Source: Caloramator mitchellensis (GTDB lineage: Bacteria; Bacillota; Clostridia; Clostridiales; Caloramatoraceae). From it: a stretch of 64,000 bases of DNA. The stretch lies in NCBI RefSeq assembly GCF_001440545.1, contig NZ_LKHP01000009.1, positions 1 through 64,000 of the forward strand, given 5' to 3'. The translations under genes were made by a program, and so were the position numbers. This document shows positions 10,920 through 19,003 of the stretch, one piece after another. How positions within the stretch are numbered: position 1 is the first letter of the stretch; each line of letters begins with the position of its first letter. The notes under the pieces are model-generated. The model worked only from the letters and a program-made list of their open reading frames with translations, ran no database searches and had not been told where the DNA came from.

Positions 10920-11510
10920 ATGGATTCTATTAAATATTATGATGAAAACGCTATAGAATTTTTTAACAATACTGCTTATGTTGATATGGGTGAAACATAT
11001 GATAGATTTTTAAAATATCTTAAAAGAGGAGATCACATATTGGATGCCGGTTGCGGCTCTGGAAGGGATACAAAATATTTTATAGAAAAAGGATTTAAGG
11101 TTACAGCAATTGATGCTTCAGAGGAAATGGTGAAGTTAAGTTCAAATTTTACAGGTCATCAAACAATCAAAATGGATTTTAATGAAATAGACTTTGAAAA
11201 TGAATTTGATGCAATATGGGCATGTGCTTCTATACTACATGTGCCTAAAAACGAAATAAAAGATATATTATTCAAGTTTGCTAAAGCATTAAATGATAAT
11301 GGAATATTATTTGCTTCATTTAAATATGGTGAAGGTGAACAATTTAGAAACGGAAGGTTATTCAACTACTATAACGAGGACTCTTTAACAAAAACTTTGA
11401 ATGAGATTGGAATATATGATATTTTGGAAATATGGAAATCTAGTGATGTTCGAAAAGAAAGAGAAAATGAAATATGGATTAGTGTGATTTTAAAAGAAAA
11501 AAAGATGTAG
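10920..11510 (+). CDS. Class I SAM-dependent methyltransferase
   Basis: A 196-residue soluble methyltransferase. Motif I (ILDAGCGSGRDT, about residues 40-51), the acidic residue at the end of the second strand (AIDASEEM) and the motif IV region FDAIWACASILHV are typical of Methyltransf_25/TehB-like small-molecule methyltransferases. There is no DNA methyltransferase catalytic motif (NPPY/DPPY), so it does not look like the modification partner of a restriction enzyme. A TTG at 10914 is in frame, but TAGGAG fits the ATG at 10920. It follows the helicase gene by 17 bp and is likely in the same operon. Its acceptor is unknown. Confidence 0.85.
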   Translation: MDSIKYYDENAIEFFNNTAYVDMGETYDRFLKYLKRGDHILDAGCGSGRDTKYFIEKGFKVTAIDASEEMVKLSSNFTGHQTIKMDFNEIDFENEFDAIWACASILHVPKNEIKDILFKFAKALNDNGILFASFKYGEGEQFRNGRLFNYYNEDSLTKTLNEIGIYDILEIWKSSDVRKERENEIWISVILKEKKM

Positions 11511-11611
11511 TATAAAAGTAGAAAAACTTTTTAATCAAATTCTATTTCATACAGATAGAGCCTTGAACTATCTAGTTTTTGATCATTTTGAGGATTCAGG
11601 AGGCTAAGAAA

Positions 11612-11848
11612 ATGGAAAAAAATCAATTTGAAGCAATTTTGCCCATTATTAGCTCTAGTATTGTTGAAAGAATACAAAAAGAACTAAATATAACTGAAAA
11701 AGATGCTATAAGAGAGTTTTATTCTTCTCATCTTTATGAATTATTGGAACAAGAAGAAACTAAAATATGGCAATACAGCACAGAAAAACTGTTTGAAATG
11801 TTTTTGGAAGAAAAAGACAAAGGAAAGATTACATTCCCACAGGTGTGA
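11612..11848 (+). CDS. Small protein of a DUF3791-type toxin-antitoxin module
   Basis: A 78-residue helical, acidic protein. A perfect AGGAGG at 11598-11603 selects the ATG at 11612 rather than earlier in-frame codons. From memory, close relatives with an IISSSIVERIQ opening and a final TFPxV are encoded directly before DUF3791 genes in Clostridia, usually in a three-gene set ending with a DUF3990 ADP-ribosyltransferase-like toxin. Here it sits 10 bp before the DUF3791 gene. The family has no assigned biochemical role; an antitoxin or adaptor role is inference. Confidence 0.6.
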   Translation: MEKNQFEAILPIISSSIVERIQKELNITEKDAIREFYSSHLYELLEQEETKIWQYSTEKLFEMFLEEKDKGKITFPQV

Positions 11849-11858
11849 GGTGGTTTTT

Positions 11859-12074
11859 ATGAATAAAACACTAGATTTTACTGTGTTTTGTCTTGAGAGT
11901 TATAAGCAGGTGCATAATCTTACTGGAAAAGAGGCATTAAAAGTATTTGATGAATATGATATATTTAATTATATAATATCTTTTTATGATGTTCTTCATT
12001 CAACTGGAAGAGATTATATTGTTAAAGACATAGACCAATATATAAATACAAGAACAAGTAATAAACAAGCTTAA
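11859..12074 (+). CDS. DUF3791 domain protein (orphan antitoxin-like)
   Basis: A 71-residue protein beginning MNKTLDFTVFCLESYK and containing DVLHSTGRDYIVKDID near its end, which is the DUF3791 pattern. A GTGAGGTGG ribosome binding site precedes the ATG; an upstream frame reading through from 11736 is only an overlap with the previous gene. DUF3791 genes are normally followed by a DUF3990 gene. Here the next 180 bp contain no such frame and the next gene is an unrelated membrane protein, so the toxin part appears to be lost. Confidence 0.72.
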   Translation: MNKTLDFTVFCLESYKQVHNLTGKEALKVFDEYDIFNYIISFYDVLHSTGRDYIVKDIDQYINTRTSNKQA

Positions 12075-12254
12075 ACTTAGCAGGCTAACTATGAAATTAT
12101 ACTGAGAAAAACCGAGTAAAGCCAAAGCAATCTTTGAAAAAAAGCTAATTGAATAAATTACTGTATGTGAGTTTTGAACAGTAAATTTTCTTGTAAAAAA
12201 TAAGTAAATTATATATAATTTAGTGATAGGTTTATTTTATTAAGGGGGATTTAT

Positions 12255-12941
12255 ATGGAAAATTATACTTCTCAAATTAGAATCAACCCAGAACTTAGAG
12301 CTGCAGCAAGGGAGCAGCTTAAGGGCAAATGGGGAGTGGCAGTTTTAATTACAATACTACCATCATTAATAGGTGGACTTTTAGGAGCAATTCCTTATGC
12401 TGGAGTTATAATTAGTATACTTATTTCTGGTCCTCTTGCTCTAGGCGTTGCTATGTGCTTCTTAAAAATTATTAGAAAAGAAGATGTAAAAATTGAAAAT
12501 TTATTTGATGGTTTTAAAAACTTTAAAACTTCTTTCTTAGCGCAGTTATTAATAGGTATTTTTATATTCTTGTGGTCATTGCTGCTTGTAATTCCTGGAA
12601 TAATTGCATCATTAAGTTATTCATTAACTTATTATATAATAGCTGATGAACCTGAATTAGGAGCCCTAGAGGCTATAAAGAAAAGCAAGGAAATGATGAA
12701 GGGATATAAGTGGAATTTGTTTTTGTTGTATTTAAGCTTTATAGGCTGGGGAATATTATCTCTATTAACTTTAGGAATAGGATTTTTATGGTTAGGGCCA
12801 TATGTTAATGCTTCATTTGCAAACTTCTATGAAGATTTGAAGAATGCAAGAAATCCTAAGGTTTCGGCAATTGAAGGAGTTAATGAGAAGCTAATTCAAG
12901 AATCATATGAACAAAAAGATGAACAAAATGATGAAGCCTAA
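12255..12941 (+). CDS. DUF975 family membrane protein
   Basis: A 228-residue integral membrane protein with about five or six hydrophobic segments. The N-terminal AAAREQLKGKWGVAV and the internal EAIKKSKEMMKGYKWNLFLLYL motif are characteristic of DUF975. The family is common in Firmicutes and its function is unknown. The tail (about the last 25 residues) is hydrophilic with E/Q/D. A GGGGGA site precedes the ATG and a strong terminator follows, so it is monocistronic. Confidence 0.85.
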   Translation: MENYTSQIRINPELRAAAREQLKGKWGVAVLITILPSLIGGLLGAIPYAGVIISILISGPLALGVAMCFLKIIRKEDVKIENLFDGFKNFKTSFLAQLLIGIFIFLWSLLLVIPGIIASLSYSLTYYIIADEPELGALEAIKKSKEMMKGYKWNLFLLYLSFIGWGILSLLTLGIGFLWLGPYVNASFANFYEDLKNARNPKVSAIEGVNEKLIQESYEQKDEQNDEA

Positions 12942-12963
12942 GCATTTGCTTAGGCTTTTTATT
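12938..12963 (+). terminator. Terminator after the DUF975 gene
   Basis: The hairpin AAGCCTAAGC / GCTTAGGCTT with an ATTT loop is followed by TTTATTTTA, immediately at the stop codon of the DUF975 gene. Confidence 0.9.
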
Positions 12964-13042
12964 TTAAAATATATTTTGCCTGACTTGCAATAGAATTGTT
13001 ATAATATAATAGTAATAGAACCTTTTTAAGGGGTGGAATATT

Positions 13043-13873
13043 TTGAATACATATGAGATAGTTAAAATTTTTAACAACAATGTAGTTTTGGCTAAAAGAG
13101 AGAACACAGAGTATATTTTAATTGAAAAGGGATTGGGTTTTGGAAGAAAAAAAGGGGATATTATTGAAAACAATCGTTTTGAAAAGGTTTTTATTCTTGA
13201 AAAGGATATTAACGAAAGGTTTAAGGAACTTACTAAAAATATTGAGTCTGAGATTGTTGGTGTTTGTGAAGAAGTGATTGGATTGGTTTCAAAGGAATTT
13301 GAAATTTTAGATAGAGAAATCCATATCAAGCTTGTTGACCATATTGCATTTGCTATTAAAAGAATAAAGGAAAACGATGAAATTGAGAATCCATTTACAA
13401 CTGAGATAGAGGCACTGTATGAAAAGGATTATGAGGTTGCAAAAAAGGCAGTTGAACTGATTGAGAAAAGGCTTGATATTGAGGTTCCAGAAGGGGAAAT
13501 TGGATTTATTGCACTTCACATAAATGCTGCAAAAAATAGACAGGGAATTTCTGAGACTATAAAATGTGCATATATATGCAACAGCATAACTGAAATATTA
13601 GAAGATGAACTTAAAATTGATATAAACAGACATTCAATTGATTATGCAAGGTTTGTAACTCATATTAAATTTGCAGTGCACAGAATAAAAAATAAGATAC
13701 CTATAAAAAATGAACTAAAGTCTGCAATAAAGAGAAAGTATAAAGAGGCATATAATATAGGCAAATTAGTTGCTAAATTTATGGAGAATGAATTGGGAGA
13801 GAAAATTTCAGAGGATGAAATAACATACCTTGCAATGCATATTGAAAAGTTGAAAAACAAGAGTGTATATTGA
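13043..13873 (+). CDS. BglG/GlcT-type transcription antiterminator
   Basis: A 276-residue RNA-binding antiterminator. It consists of an N-terminal CAT domain (about residues 1-58, with NNNVVLAK and GLGFGRKKGD motifs) and two PTS-regulation domains. The phosphorylatable His residues are visible in VDHIAFAI and FIALHINAA (PRD1, near 97 and 155) and in VTHIKFAVHR and YLAMHIEKL (PRD2, near 204 and 265). In the family, EII and HPr phosphorylate these to set activity. The TTG start follows GGGGTGGA. Two RAT-terminator leaders lie immediately downstream, in front of nagB and nagE, so it very likely controls amino-sugar uptake in response to substrate. Confidence 0.93.
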   Translation: MNTYEIVKIFNNNVVLAKRENTEYILIEKGLGFGRKKGDIIENNRFEKVFILEKDINERFKELTKNIESEIVGVCEEVIGLVSKEFEILDREIHIKLVDHIAFAIKRIKENDEIENPFTTEIEALYEKDYEVAKKAVELIEKRLDIEVPEGEIGFIALHINAAKNRQGISETIKCAYICNSITEILEDELKIDINRHSIDYARFVTHIKFAVHRIKNKIPIKNELKSAIKRKYKEAYNIGKLVAKFMENELGEKISEDEITYLAMHIEKLKNKSVY

Positions 13874-13898
13874 ATGTTTTAGTTTAATATTATATAAT
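13870..13898 (+). promoter_or_regulatory. Promoter of nagB
   Basis: TTGAAT (13870-13875) and TATAAT (13893-13898) are separated by 17 bp. Transcription would start around 13905, just before the RAT element, so the leader is short and begins with the antiterminator target. Confidence 0.7.
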
Positions 13899-13908
13899 TA
13901 AATTAAGG

Positions 13909-13958
13909 CAGCGTGCAACACAAGGCAAGAGCTGAAGGGAAACCTTCGGCTCTTTTTA
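13909..13958 (+). promoter_or_regulatory. RAT antitermination site overlapping terminator, nagB leader
   Basis: A RAT-like element (GCGTGCAAC, then AGGCAAGAGC, about 13911-13932) overlaps the 5' arm of an intrinsic terminator (AAGAGCTGAAGG / CCTTCGGCTCTT, 13928-13954, then T-rich). The layout is that of BglG/GlcT-controlled leaders: protein bound to the RAT hairpin blocks the terminator. The same core recurs in front of nagE. Confidence 0.85.
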
Positions 13959-13972
13959 TTTGGAGGGATTTT

Positions 13973-14719
13973 ATGAGGATTTTAATTGAAGAAAATTATG
14001 AAGCTATGAGCAAGAAAGCAGCATTGATGGTTGCAGGGCAGATTCTTTTGAAACCAAACAGCGTTTTAGGGCTTGCAACGGGTTCAACTCCGCTTTATAT
14101 GTATAGGGAACTTGTTAGAATGCACAGGGAAGAGGATTTGGACTTTTCAAGTATTACTACATTTAACTTAGATGAATATGTTGGGCTAAATCAAGATAAT
14201 ATAAACAGTTACCACTATTATATGTTTGATAATTTGTTTAATCATGTGAACATTAAAAAGGAAAATATTTTCATCCCTGATGGAATGGCGGAAAACCTAT
14301 ATGAAGAATGCAAAAGATATGAAAAGCTTATAAAGGATAGAGGGGGTATAGACCTTCAGATTCTTGGAATTGGTAAGAATGGGCATATTGGGTTTAATGA
14401 GCCTGATTTAAAGTTTGAGGCAACTACCCATGTAGTTGAATTGGATGATGAGACCATCAAGGCTAATTCAAGATTTTTTAGCAGTATTGATGAGGTTCCA
14501 AGAAGGGCTATAAGCATGGGGATAAAGACAATTATGCACTCAAGAAAGATAATACTACTTGCAAGCGGAGAGGAAAAAGCCGAGGCAGTTAAGAAGGCTA
14601 TTTTTGGACCAATTATTCCAGGCCTTCCAGCATCTGTTTTGCAGCTTCATCCAGATGTGACTATAATACTTGATAGAGAAGCAGCTATGTATGTTGAAAA
14701 TATTGACAACATACAATAG
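13973..14719 (+). CDS. nagB: Glucosamine-6-phosphate deaminase
   Basis: A 248-residue cytosolic enzyme converting glucosamine 6-phosphate to fructose 6-phosphate and ammonia, the last step of GlcNAc breakdown. Family motifs are complete: LGLATGSTP (sugar-phosphate loop), TFNLDEYVGL with the catalytic Asp, and LGIGKNGHIGFNEP with the active-site His. The ATG at 13973 follows GGAGGG; upstream in-frame codons lie inside the leader terminator and are not used. The length fits the short Firmicute NagB type. Expression should depend on the RAT leader and the antiterminator encoded upstream. Confidence 0.97.
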   Translation: MRILIEENYEAMSKKAALMVAGQILLKPNSVLGLATGSTPLYMYRELVRMHREEDLDFSSITTFNLDEYVGLNQDNINSYHYYMFDNLFNHVNIKKENIFIPDGMAENLYEECKRYEKLIKDRGGIDLQILGIGKNGHIGFNEPDLKFEATTHVVELDDETIKANSRFFSSIDEVPRRAISMGIKTIMHSRKIILLASGEEKAEAVKKAIFGPIIPGLPASVLQLHPDVTIILDREAAMYVENIDNIQ

Positions 14720-14757
14720 AAGGTATAAAATGAAATTAATAGAATATTTATAAATAA

Positions 14758-14820
14758 TTGGCGTGCGACTTTGTAAGGCAAGAGCCAAAAAGGTAGTCTT
14801 TACCTTTTTGGCTCTTTTAA
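14758..14820 (+). promoter_or_regulatory. RAT antitermination site overlapping terminator, nagE leader
   Basis: A second RAT-like element (GCGTGCGAC, then AGGCAAGAGC, about 14761-14785) overlaps a long terminator stem (arms 14780-14795 and 14801-14816, then TTTT). It shares its conserved core with the nagB leader, so one antiterminator should control both genes. A TATAAA at 14749-14754 may be the -10 box of a promoter internal to the cluster. Confidence 0.85.
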
Positions 14821-14847
14821 ATTTATAAAAAGAAGGGGGATTTTTTA

Positions 14848-16257
14848 ATGGGTAACAACAAAATTCTTGCCAGTTTGCAAAAGCTTGGCAAAGCATTAAT
14901 GACTCCAGTTGCCGTGTTGCCTGCTGCAGCGCTCCTTTTGAGACTTGGAGCACCGGACGTTTTAAATTTGAAATGGATGTTTGCAGCTGGTGATGCAATA
15001 TTTGGCAACCTTGCGCTTTTATTTGCGATAGGTATTGCTATTGGATTTGCTGAAGAAAACAATGGTGTTGCAGGACTTGCGGCGGCGGTAGGATACTTTG
15101 TATTGACCAAGGTTGCTACAACATTTGATGAAAAAATCAACATGGGTGTTTTAGCAGGTATTATAGTTGGTATTTTGGCAGGAACTCTTTATAACAAGTA
15201 TAAAGCGATTAAACTTCCTGACTTTTTAGGATTCTTTGGCGGAAAGAGGTTTATTCCAATCGTTACTTCTTTCTATTCATTAGTTATAGGTGTTTTGGCT
15301 GGATATGTATGGCCTTTAATTCAAAACTTCATTAGTTCTTTTGGAAATGCAATAGCATCTTCAGGTTCAATTGGAGGTTTCTTCTTCGGACTATTAAATA
15401 GACTTTTGATTCCACTTGGACTTCACCATGTTATTAATTCATTCGTATGGTTCCAGTTTGGAGAATTTACTGATTCTGCAGGAAAGATAATTACTGGGGA
15501 CCTTTCAAGATTCTTTGCAGGAGATAAAACTGCTGGAACGTTTATGACAGGATTTTTCCCAATAATGATGTTTGCACTTCCTGCTGTATGTTTTGCTATG
15601 ATTATGGCTGCTAAAAAGGAACACAGAAAAGAAGTTACTGGTATGCTCCTTGGTGTTGCTTTCACTTCATTCCTAACAGGTATAACAGAACCTATTGAAT
15701 TCTTATTCATGTTCTTATCACCTGTTCTATATGTAATTCATGCACTGTTAACTGGTTTAGCACTTGCTGTTACTGCAGCTTTGGGAATGAGGTGCGGATT
15801 TGGTTTTTCTGCAGGGCTTATTGACTATGTTTTAAACTATGGTATCTCAAGTAAACCAATAGGACTTTTAGTTGTAGGACTTGTATTTGGCGTAATTTAC
15901 TACTTTGTATTCTATTACATCATTGTAAAGCAAAATATTCCAACTCCAGGAAGAATTGAAGAAGAGTCAAGCGTTATGGCTAAATTGTCTTCCTCAGGAC
16001 TTAAGGATAAAGCAACCGAGATATTAGCTGCACTTGGAGGAAAGGAAAATATACAAAATATTGACGCTTGTGTAACAAGAATAAGGGTTACTGTAAATAA
16101 TCCGGAAATTATAAAAGAAGAAGATTTTAAGGCTCTTGGTGCAACAGGAGTTATCAAGATGGGTAAAAATAATTTCCAAATTGTTGTTGGAACTTCAGCA
16201 GACCCACTTGTTACTCATATTAAGGCTATAATGAATAGCAAGAATTTGAGTATGTAA
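14848..16257 (+). CDS. nagE: PTS N-acetylglucosamine-type permease, EIICB
   Basis: A 469-residue PTS permease. The IIC domain (about residues 1-375, about ten membrane segments) has the glucose/GlcNAc-family features LMTPVAVLPAAALLL, GLHHVINSFVWFQFG and the TGITEPIEFLFMF substrate loop. A linker leads to the IIB domain (about 390-469) with the phosphorylatable Cys in NIDACVTRIRV. No IIA domain is fused; the separate IIA protein encoded at 17221 can supply it. GlcNAc rather than glucose is inferred from the flanking nagB and nagA. The upstream RAT leader couples expression to the antiterminator. Confidence 0.93.
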   Translation: MGNNKILASLQKLGKALMTPVAVLPAAALLLRLGAPDVLNLKWMFAAGDAIFGNLALLFAIGIAIGFAEENNGVAGLAAAVGYFVLTKVATTFDEKINMGVLAGIIVGILAGTLYNKYKAIKLPDFLGFFGGKRFIPIVTSFYSLVIGVLAGYVWPLIQNFISSFGNAIASSGSIGGFFFGLLNRLLIPLGLHHVINSFVWFQFGEFTDSAGKIITGDLSRFFAGDKTAGTFMTGFFPIMMFALPAVCFAMIMAAKKEHRKEVTGMLLGVAFTSFLTGITEPIEFLFMFLSPVLYVIHALLTGLALAVTAALGMRCGFGFSAGLIDYVLNYGISSKPIGLLVVGLVFGVIYYFVFYYIIVKQNIPTPGRIEEESSVMAKLSSSGLKDKATEILAALGGKENIQNIDACVTRIRVTVNNPEIIKEEDFKALGATGVIKMGKNNFQIVVGTSADPLVTHIKAIMNSKNLSM

Positions 16258-16263
16258 TAATCT

Positions 16264-16293
16264 TCCCGGGCCTTTTCGCCCGGGGATTTTTTG
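16264..16293 (+). terminator. Attenuator-like hairpin between nagE and the next gene
   Basis: The stem CCCGGGC / GCCCGGG (16265-16271 with 16278-16284) is followed by GATTTTTTG. It is a terminator inside the operon, so genes after nagE may be transcribed less than nagE itself. Confidence 0.75.
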
Positions 16294-16302
16294 AGGTGTC
16301 CT

Positions 16303-17208
16303 ATGAAGAGATTTTTGGATTGTTTTGCATCGGATTTTAGTAGGATGAGTAAAAATGAATTTATTCAATCGATTAAAATGAGTGAAGGCAGGGTTGTTGT
16401 TTCTGAAGTTATAGGCACTTTGCAGCCAGTATTAGTTAATATAAGCAATGCGGAACTTGCTTCTGCTTTTGGTGCAGATATTATATTGTTAAACATGTTT
16501 GATGTAGATAATCCCTTGATTAATGGAATAACTGTTGAAGATAAGAGTGACTATATTAAAAAATTGAAAAGGCTTACTGGAAGGGTTGTTGGAATTAATT
16601 TAGAGCCTGTAGATTTTACAAGAGCAAATGTAAATATTTCAAGAGGAAGAGTTGCGACAGCAGAAAATGCAATAAAGGCAAAGAATTTGGGAGCAGATTT
16701 TATTGTTTTAACTGGGAATCCAAATAATTATGTTACAAACAGAGAGATAATAAATGCTATAATTGAAATTAAAGATGCCGTTGAAAATGATTTAGCTGTA
16801 TTTGCAGGAAAGATGCACTCTTCTGGCATTATTGATGAAAGTGGAAAAAGTCTAATAACCATTGAGGATATTAGTTCATTTATAGATGCTGGTGCGGATT
16901 GTATTTTAATTCCAGCACCGGGGACAGTTCCAGGAATAACTTTGGATTATGCAAAGGAGCTTGTAGATTTTATACATTCTAAGGGTGCTTTGGTTATGAC
17001 CGTGATTGGAACATCGCAAGAGGGTGCGGATGAGGAGACTATAAGGGAAATTGCACTTATGTGTAAGATGGCAGGTGCTGATATGCATCATATCGGAGAT
17101 GCAGGGTTTGCAGGAATTGCAATTCCAGAGAATATTCTTAAGTATTCAATTGCGATAAGAGGTAAAAGGCACACTTATTTTAGAATGGCGGCATCAATTG
17201 AAAGATAG
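16303..17208 (+). CDS. TIM-barrel-like protein of PTS operons, unknown function
   Basis: About 301 residues, soluble. The pattern of strand-ending motifs (VVSEVIGTLQP, FGADIILLNMFD, GADFIVLTGNP, AVFAGKMHSSGI, GADCILIPAPGT, ALVMTVIGTSQEG, GADMHHIGDAG) indicates an eight-stranded barrel with phosphate-binding-type loops. I believe it belongs to a DUF (DUF7916 in my memory) found beside sugar PTS genes and often mislabelled as a hydrolase or phosphonomutase; I cannot assign a reaction. The ATG at 16303 follows GAGGTG. It lies between nagE and the IIA gene and probably handles an amino-sugar phosphate. Confidence 0.65.
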   Translation: MKRFLDCFASDFSRMSKNEFIQSIKMSEGRVVVSEVIGTLQPVLVNISNAELASAFGADIILLNMFDVDNPLINGITVEDKSDYIKKLKRLTGRVVGINLEPVDFTRANVNISRGRVATAENAIKAKNLGADFIVLTGNPNNYVTNREIINAIIEIKDAVENDLAVFAGKMHSSGIIDESGKSLITIEDISSFIDAGADCILIPAPGTVPGITLDYAKELVDFIHSKGALVMTVIGTSQEGADEETIREIALMCKMAGADMHHIGDAGFAGIAIPENILKYSIAIRGKRHTYFRMAASIER

Positions 17209-17220
17209 GGAGGAGTTAAT

Positions 17221-17703
17221 TTGTTCGGCTTTTTTAAAAGAAATACAGCAGAGGTTGAAGTTAAATCATTGCTTAAAGGAAAGGTTGTCGATTTAAAAAG
17301 CGTTCCAGATGAAGTTTTTTCCAGCAAGATGGTTGGAGATGGATTTGCAATAGAGCCATACGAAGACGCTGTTTATTCACCTGTTGATGGAGTAGTTGTT
17401 CAGGTGTTCCCAACCGGTCATGCTATAGGGATTAAAACAAACGAAGGGTTGGAGATATTGATTCATATTGGAATCGATACTGTTGAGATGAAGGGAAGAG
17501 GCTTTACGACATATGTAAAACCTGGAGATGTTGTTAAAGCGGGAGATAGGTTAATTTCCTTTGACACAGAACTTATTAGAAAAGAAGCAAAGTCAACTGT
17601 GATACCTGTAATTATTACAAACATGGAATTGGTAAAGGATATAAAGGTAAGTTTAGGAGATGCTGAGAGAGGAGATAATATTGCTGTAATAAGGTTAAAA
17701 TAG
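17221..17703 (+). CDS. PTS glucose-family IIA protein
   Basis: A 160-residue soluble IIA(Glc)-type phosphocarrier. The signature with the phosphoryl-accepting His (ILIHIGIDTVEMKG) lies near residue 80, and the second active-site His is in PTGHAIGI. It takes phosphate from HPr and passes it to an IIB domain. As nagE here lacks its own IIA, this protein is the likely partner. The start is a TTG with a GGGAGG site. It ends 12 bp before nagA. Confidence 0.95.
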   Translation: MFGFFKRNTAEVEVKSLLKGKVVDLKSVPDEVFSSKMVGDGFAIEPYEDAVYSPVDGVVVQVFPTGHAIGIKTNEGLEILIHIGIDTVEMKGRGFTTYVKPGDVVKAGDRLISFDTELIRKEAKSTVIPVIITNMELVKDIKVSLGDAERGDNIAVIRLK

Positions 17704-17715
17704 AGAGGTATTCAT

Positions 17716-18819
17716 ATGAGGGGTATAATCAATGGTAAATTGATTTTAAAAGATGGCATAGCTCTTGATAAGGTTTTGCTGTTTGATGAGAGGATAATAG
17801 ACATAGTTCCAAAGGATGAGATTAATTTATCTGGAGTAGAAATTATAGATGCGGGTGGTAATTTTGTTTCAGCAGGCTTTATAAATATTCATGTTCACGG
17901 ATGCAGTGGTTATGATGTAATGGATGAGGAAGGGTTAGAGGAGATTTCAAAAGGTCTTTTAAAGACAGGAGTTACTTCATTTTTGGCTACGACTATGTCT
18001 ATGGAATGGGAAAAGGTTGAGGGTGCTTTAAATAGAATAAGGGCAGCGATGAAAAATAATAGATATGCCAATGTATTAGGTGCACATCTTGAGGGGCCGT
18101 TTATTAGCAGAAAATACAAGGGTGCCCATGATGAAAATTATTTGATGGAACCTAATTATGAGCGCATAGAATCTTTTAGGGATGTAATTAAGATAATAAC
18201 TGTTGCACCAGAGCTAAAGGGTGCTGTTGAATTTATAAAAAGGTGCAGCGAAGATAATATAATAGTCTCGATAGGACATAGCTGTGCAAGTCTTGATGAG
18301 ATGAATGTTGCAATTGACCAAGGTGCAAGGCATATAACTCATCTTTTTAATGCAATGCCACAGCTTCATCATAGAAATCCATCGGTTTTAGGTGCAGCAT
18401 TTACAAGGGATGTAACATGTGAGATAATCCCAGATAATATTCACGTTCATCCCTCCCTTTATGAATTTGTGGTTAATGTAAAGGGGAAGGATAGGGTTAT
18501 AATTATAACCGATTCAAACAGAGCTTGCCTTTTAGAAGATGGAGTTTACGATTTAGGCGGACAGGATGTATATGTAAAGAATAAAAAGGCAACTTTAAAG
18601 GATGGAACTATAGCAGGAAGCATTTTGCCTATGAATGAAGGAATAAGGAACTTTTATGAAAATACAAGCCTTGAGCTGTGGGAAGTTGTGAATATGGCAA
18701 CTTTAAACCCTGCAAAGCTGTTAGGGATAGATGACAAAAAGGGAAGCATAGAAAAGGGCAAAGATGCTGAATTTTGCGTGCTTGATGATAGGTTTGAAGT
18801 GGTTAGAGTAATAAAATAA
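17716..18819 (+). CDS. nagA: N-acetylglucosamine-6-phosphate deacetylase
   Basis: A 367-residue amidohydrolase that removes acetate from GlcNAc-6-phosphate, giving the substrate of NagB. Metal-site motifs are visible: NIHVHGCSGYD (about residues 57-67), the Glu of HLEGPF, SIGHSCAS, HLFNAMPQLHHR and the catalytic Asp in ITDSNRA. The ATG follows AGAGGT. It is the last gene of the nag cluster and is followed by a hairpin. The length is normal for the family. Confidence 0.97.
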   Translation: MRGIINGKLILKDGIALDKVLLFDERIIDIVPKDEINLSGVEIIDAGGNFVSAGFINIHVHGCSGYDVMDEEGLEEISKGLLKTGVTSFLATTMSMEWEKVEGALNRIRAAMKNNRYANVLGAHLEGPFISRKYKGAHDENYLMEPNYERIESFRDVIKIITVAPELKGAVEFIKRCSEDNIIVSIGHSCASLDEMNVAIDQGARHITHLFNAMPQLHHRNPSVLGAAFTRDVTCEIIPDNIHVHPSLYEFVVNVKGKDRVIIITDSNRACLLEDGVYDLGGQDVYVKNKKATLKDGTIAGSILPMNEGIRNFYENTSLELWEVVNMATLNPAKLLGIDDKKGSIEKGKDAEFCVLDDRFEVVRVIK

Positions 18820-18823
18820 TTTT

Positions 18824-18862
18824 AAAGAGTAGGTTTCTTCTCCCCCTTTGCCTACTCTTTAC
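18824..18862 (+). terminator. Hairpin after nagA
   Basis: A perfect 10-bp stem, AAAGAGTAGG (18824-18833) with CCTACTCTTT (18851-18860), ends the nag cluster. Its loop is pyrimidine-rich and there is no long U-run, so termination may be partial. Confidence 0.65.
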
Positions 18863-18947
18863 TTATGTCACTAACTCATGTTGACAAATACGTGGTTTCT
18901 TTAAGTTGAAATGGTGCCAAAACTGAAGATATAATTAAATTAAAGTT

Positions 18948-18973
18948 TTCAAACTTTTCAAATTTTATTCAAA
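18948..18973 (+). repeat. Phased TTCAAA repeats before mtlA
   Basis: Three TTCAAA copies start at 18948, 18957 and 18968, roughly one helical turn apart, in an AT-rich 140-bp leader between nagA and mtlA. They could be a regulator-binding array or curved DNA; no clear promoter is visible here. Confidence 0.3.
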
Positions 18974-19003
18974 ATTTATTAAAATATTAAAGGGGGAAAA
19001 ACG

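Noticed and set aside
10920-11510. DNA modification methyltransferase
   Set aside because: It lacks an NPPY/DPPY-type catalytic motif and a target-recognition region; the fold motifs fit small-molecule methyltransferases.
14555-14998. Minus-strand 147-residue frame across the nagE leader
   Set aside because: It overlaps nagB, a RAT leader and nagE and has no support as a gene.
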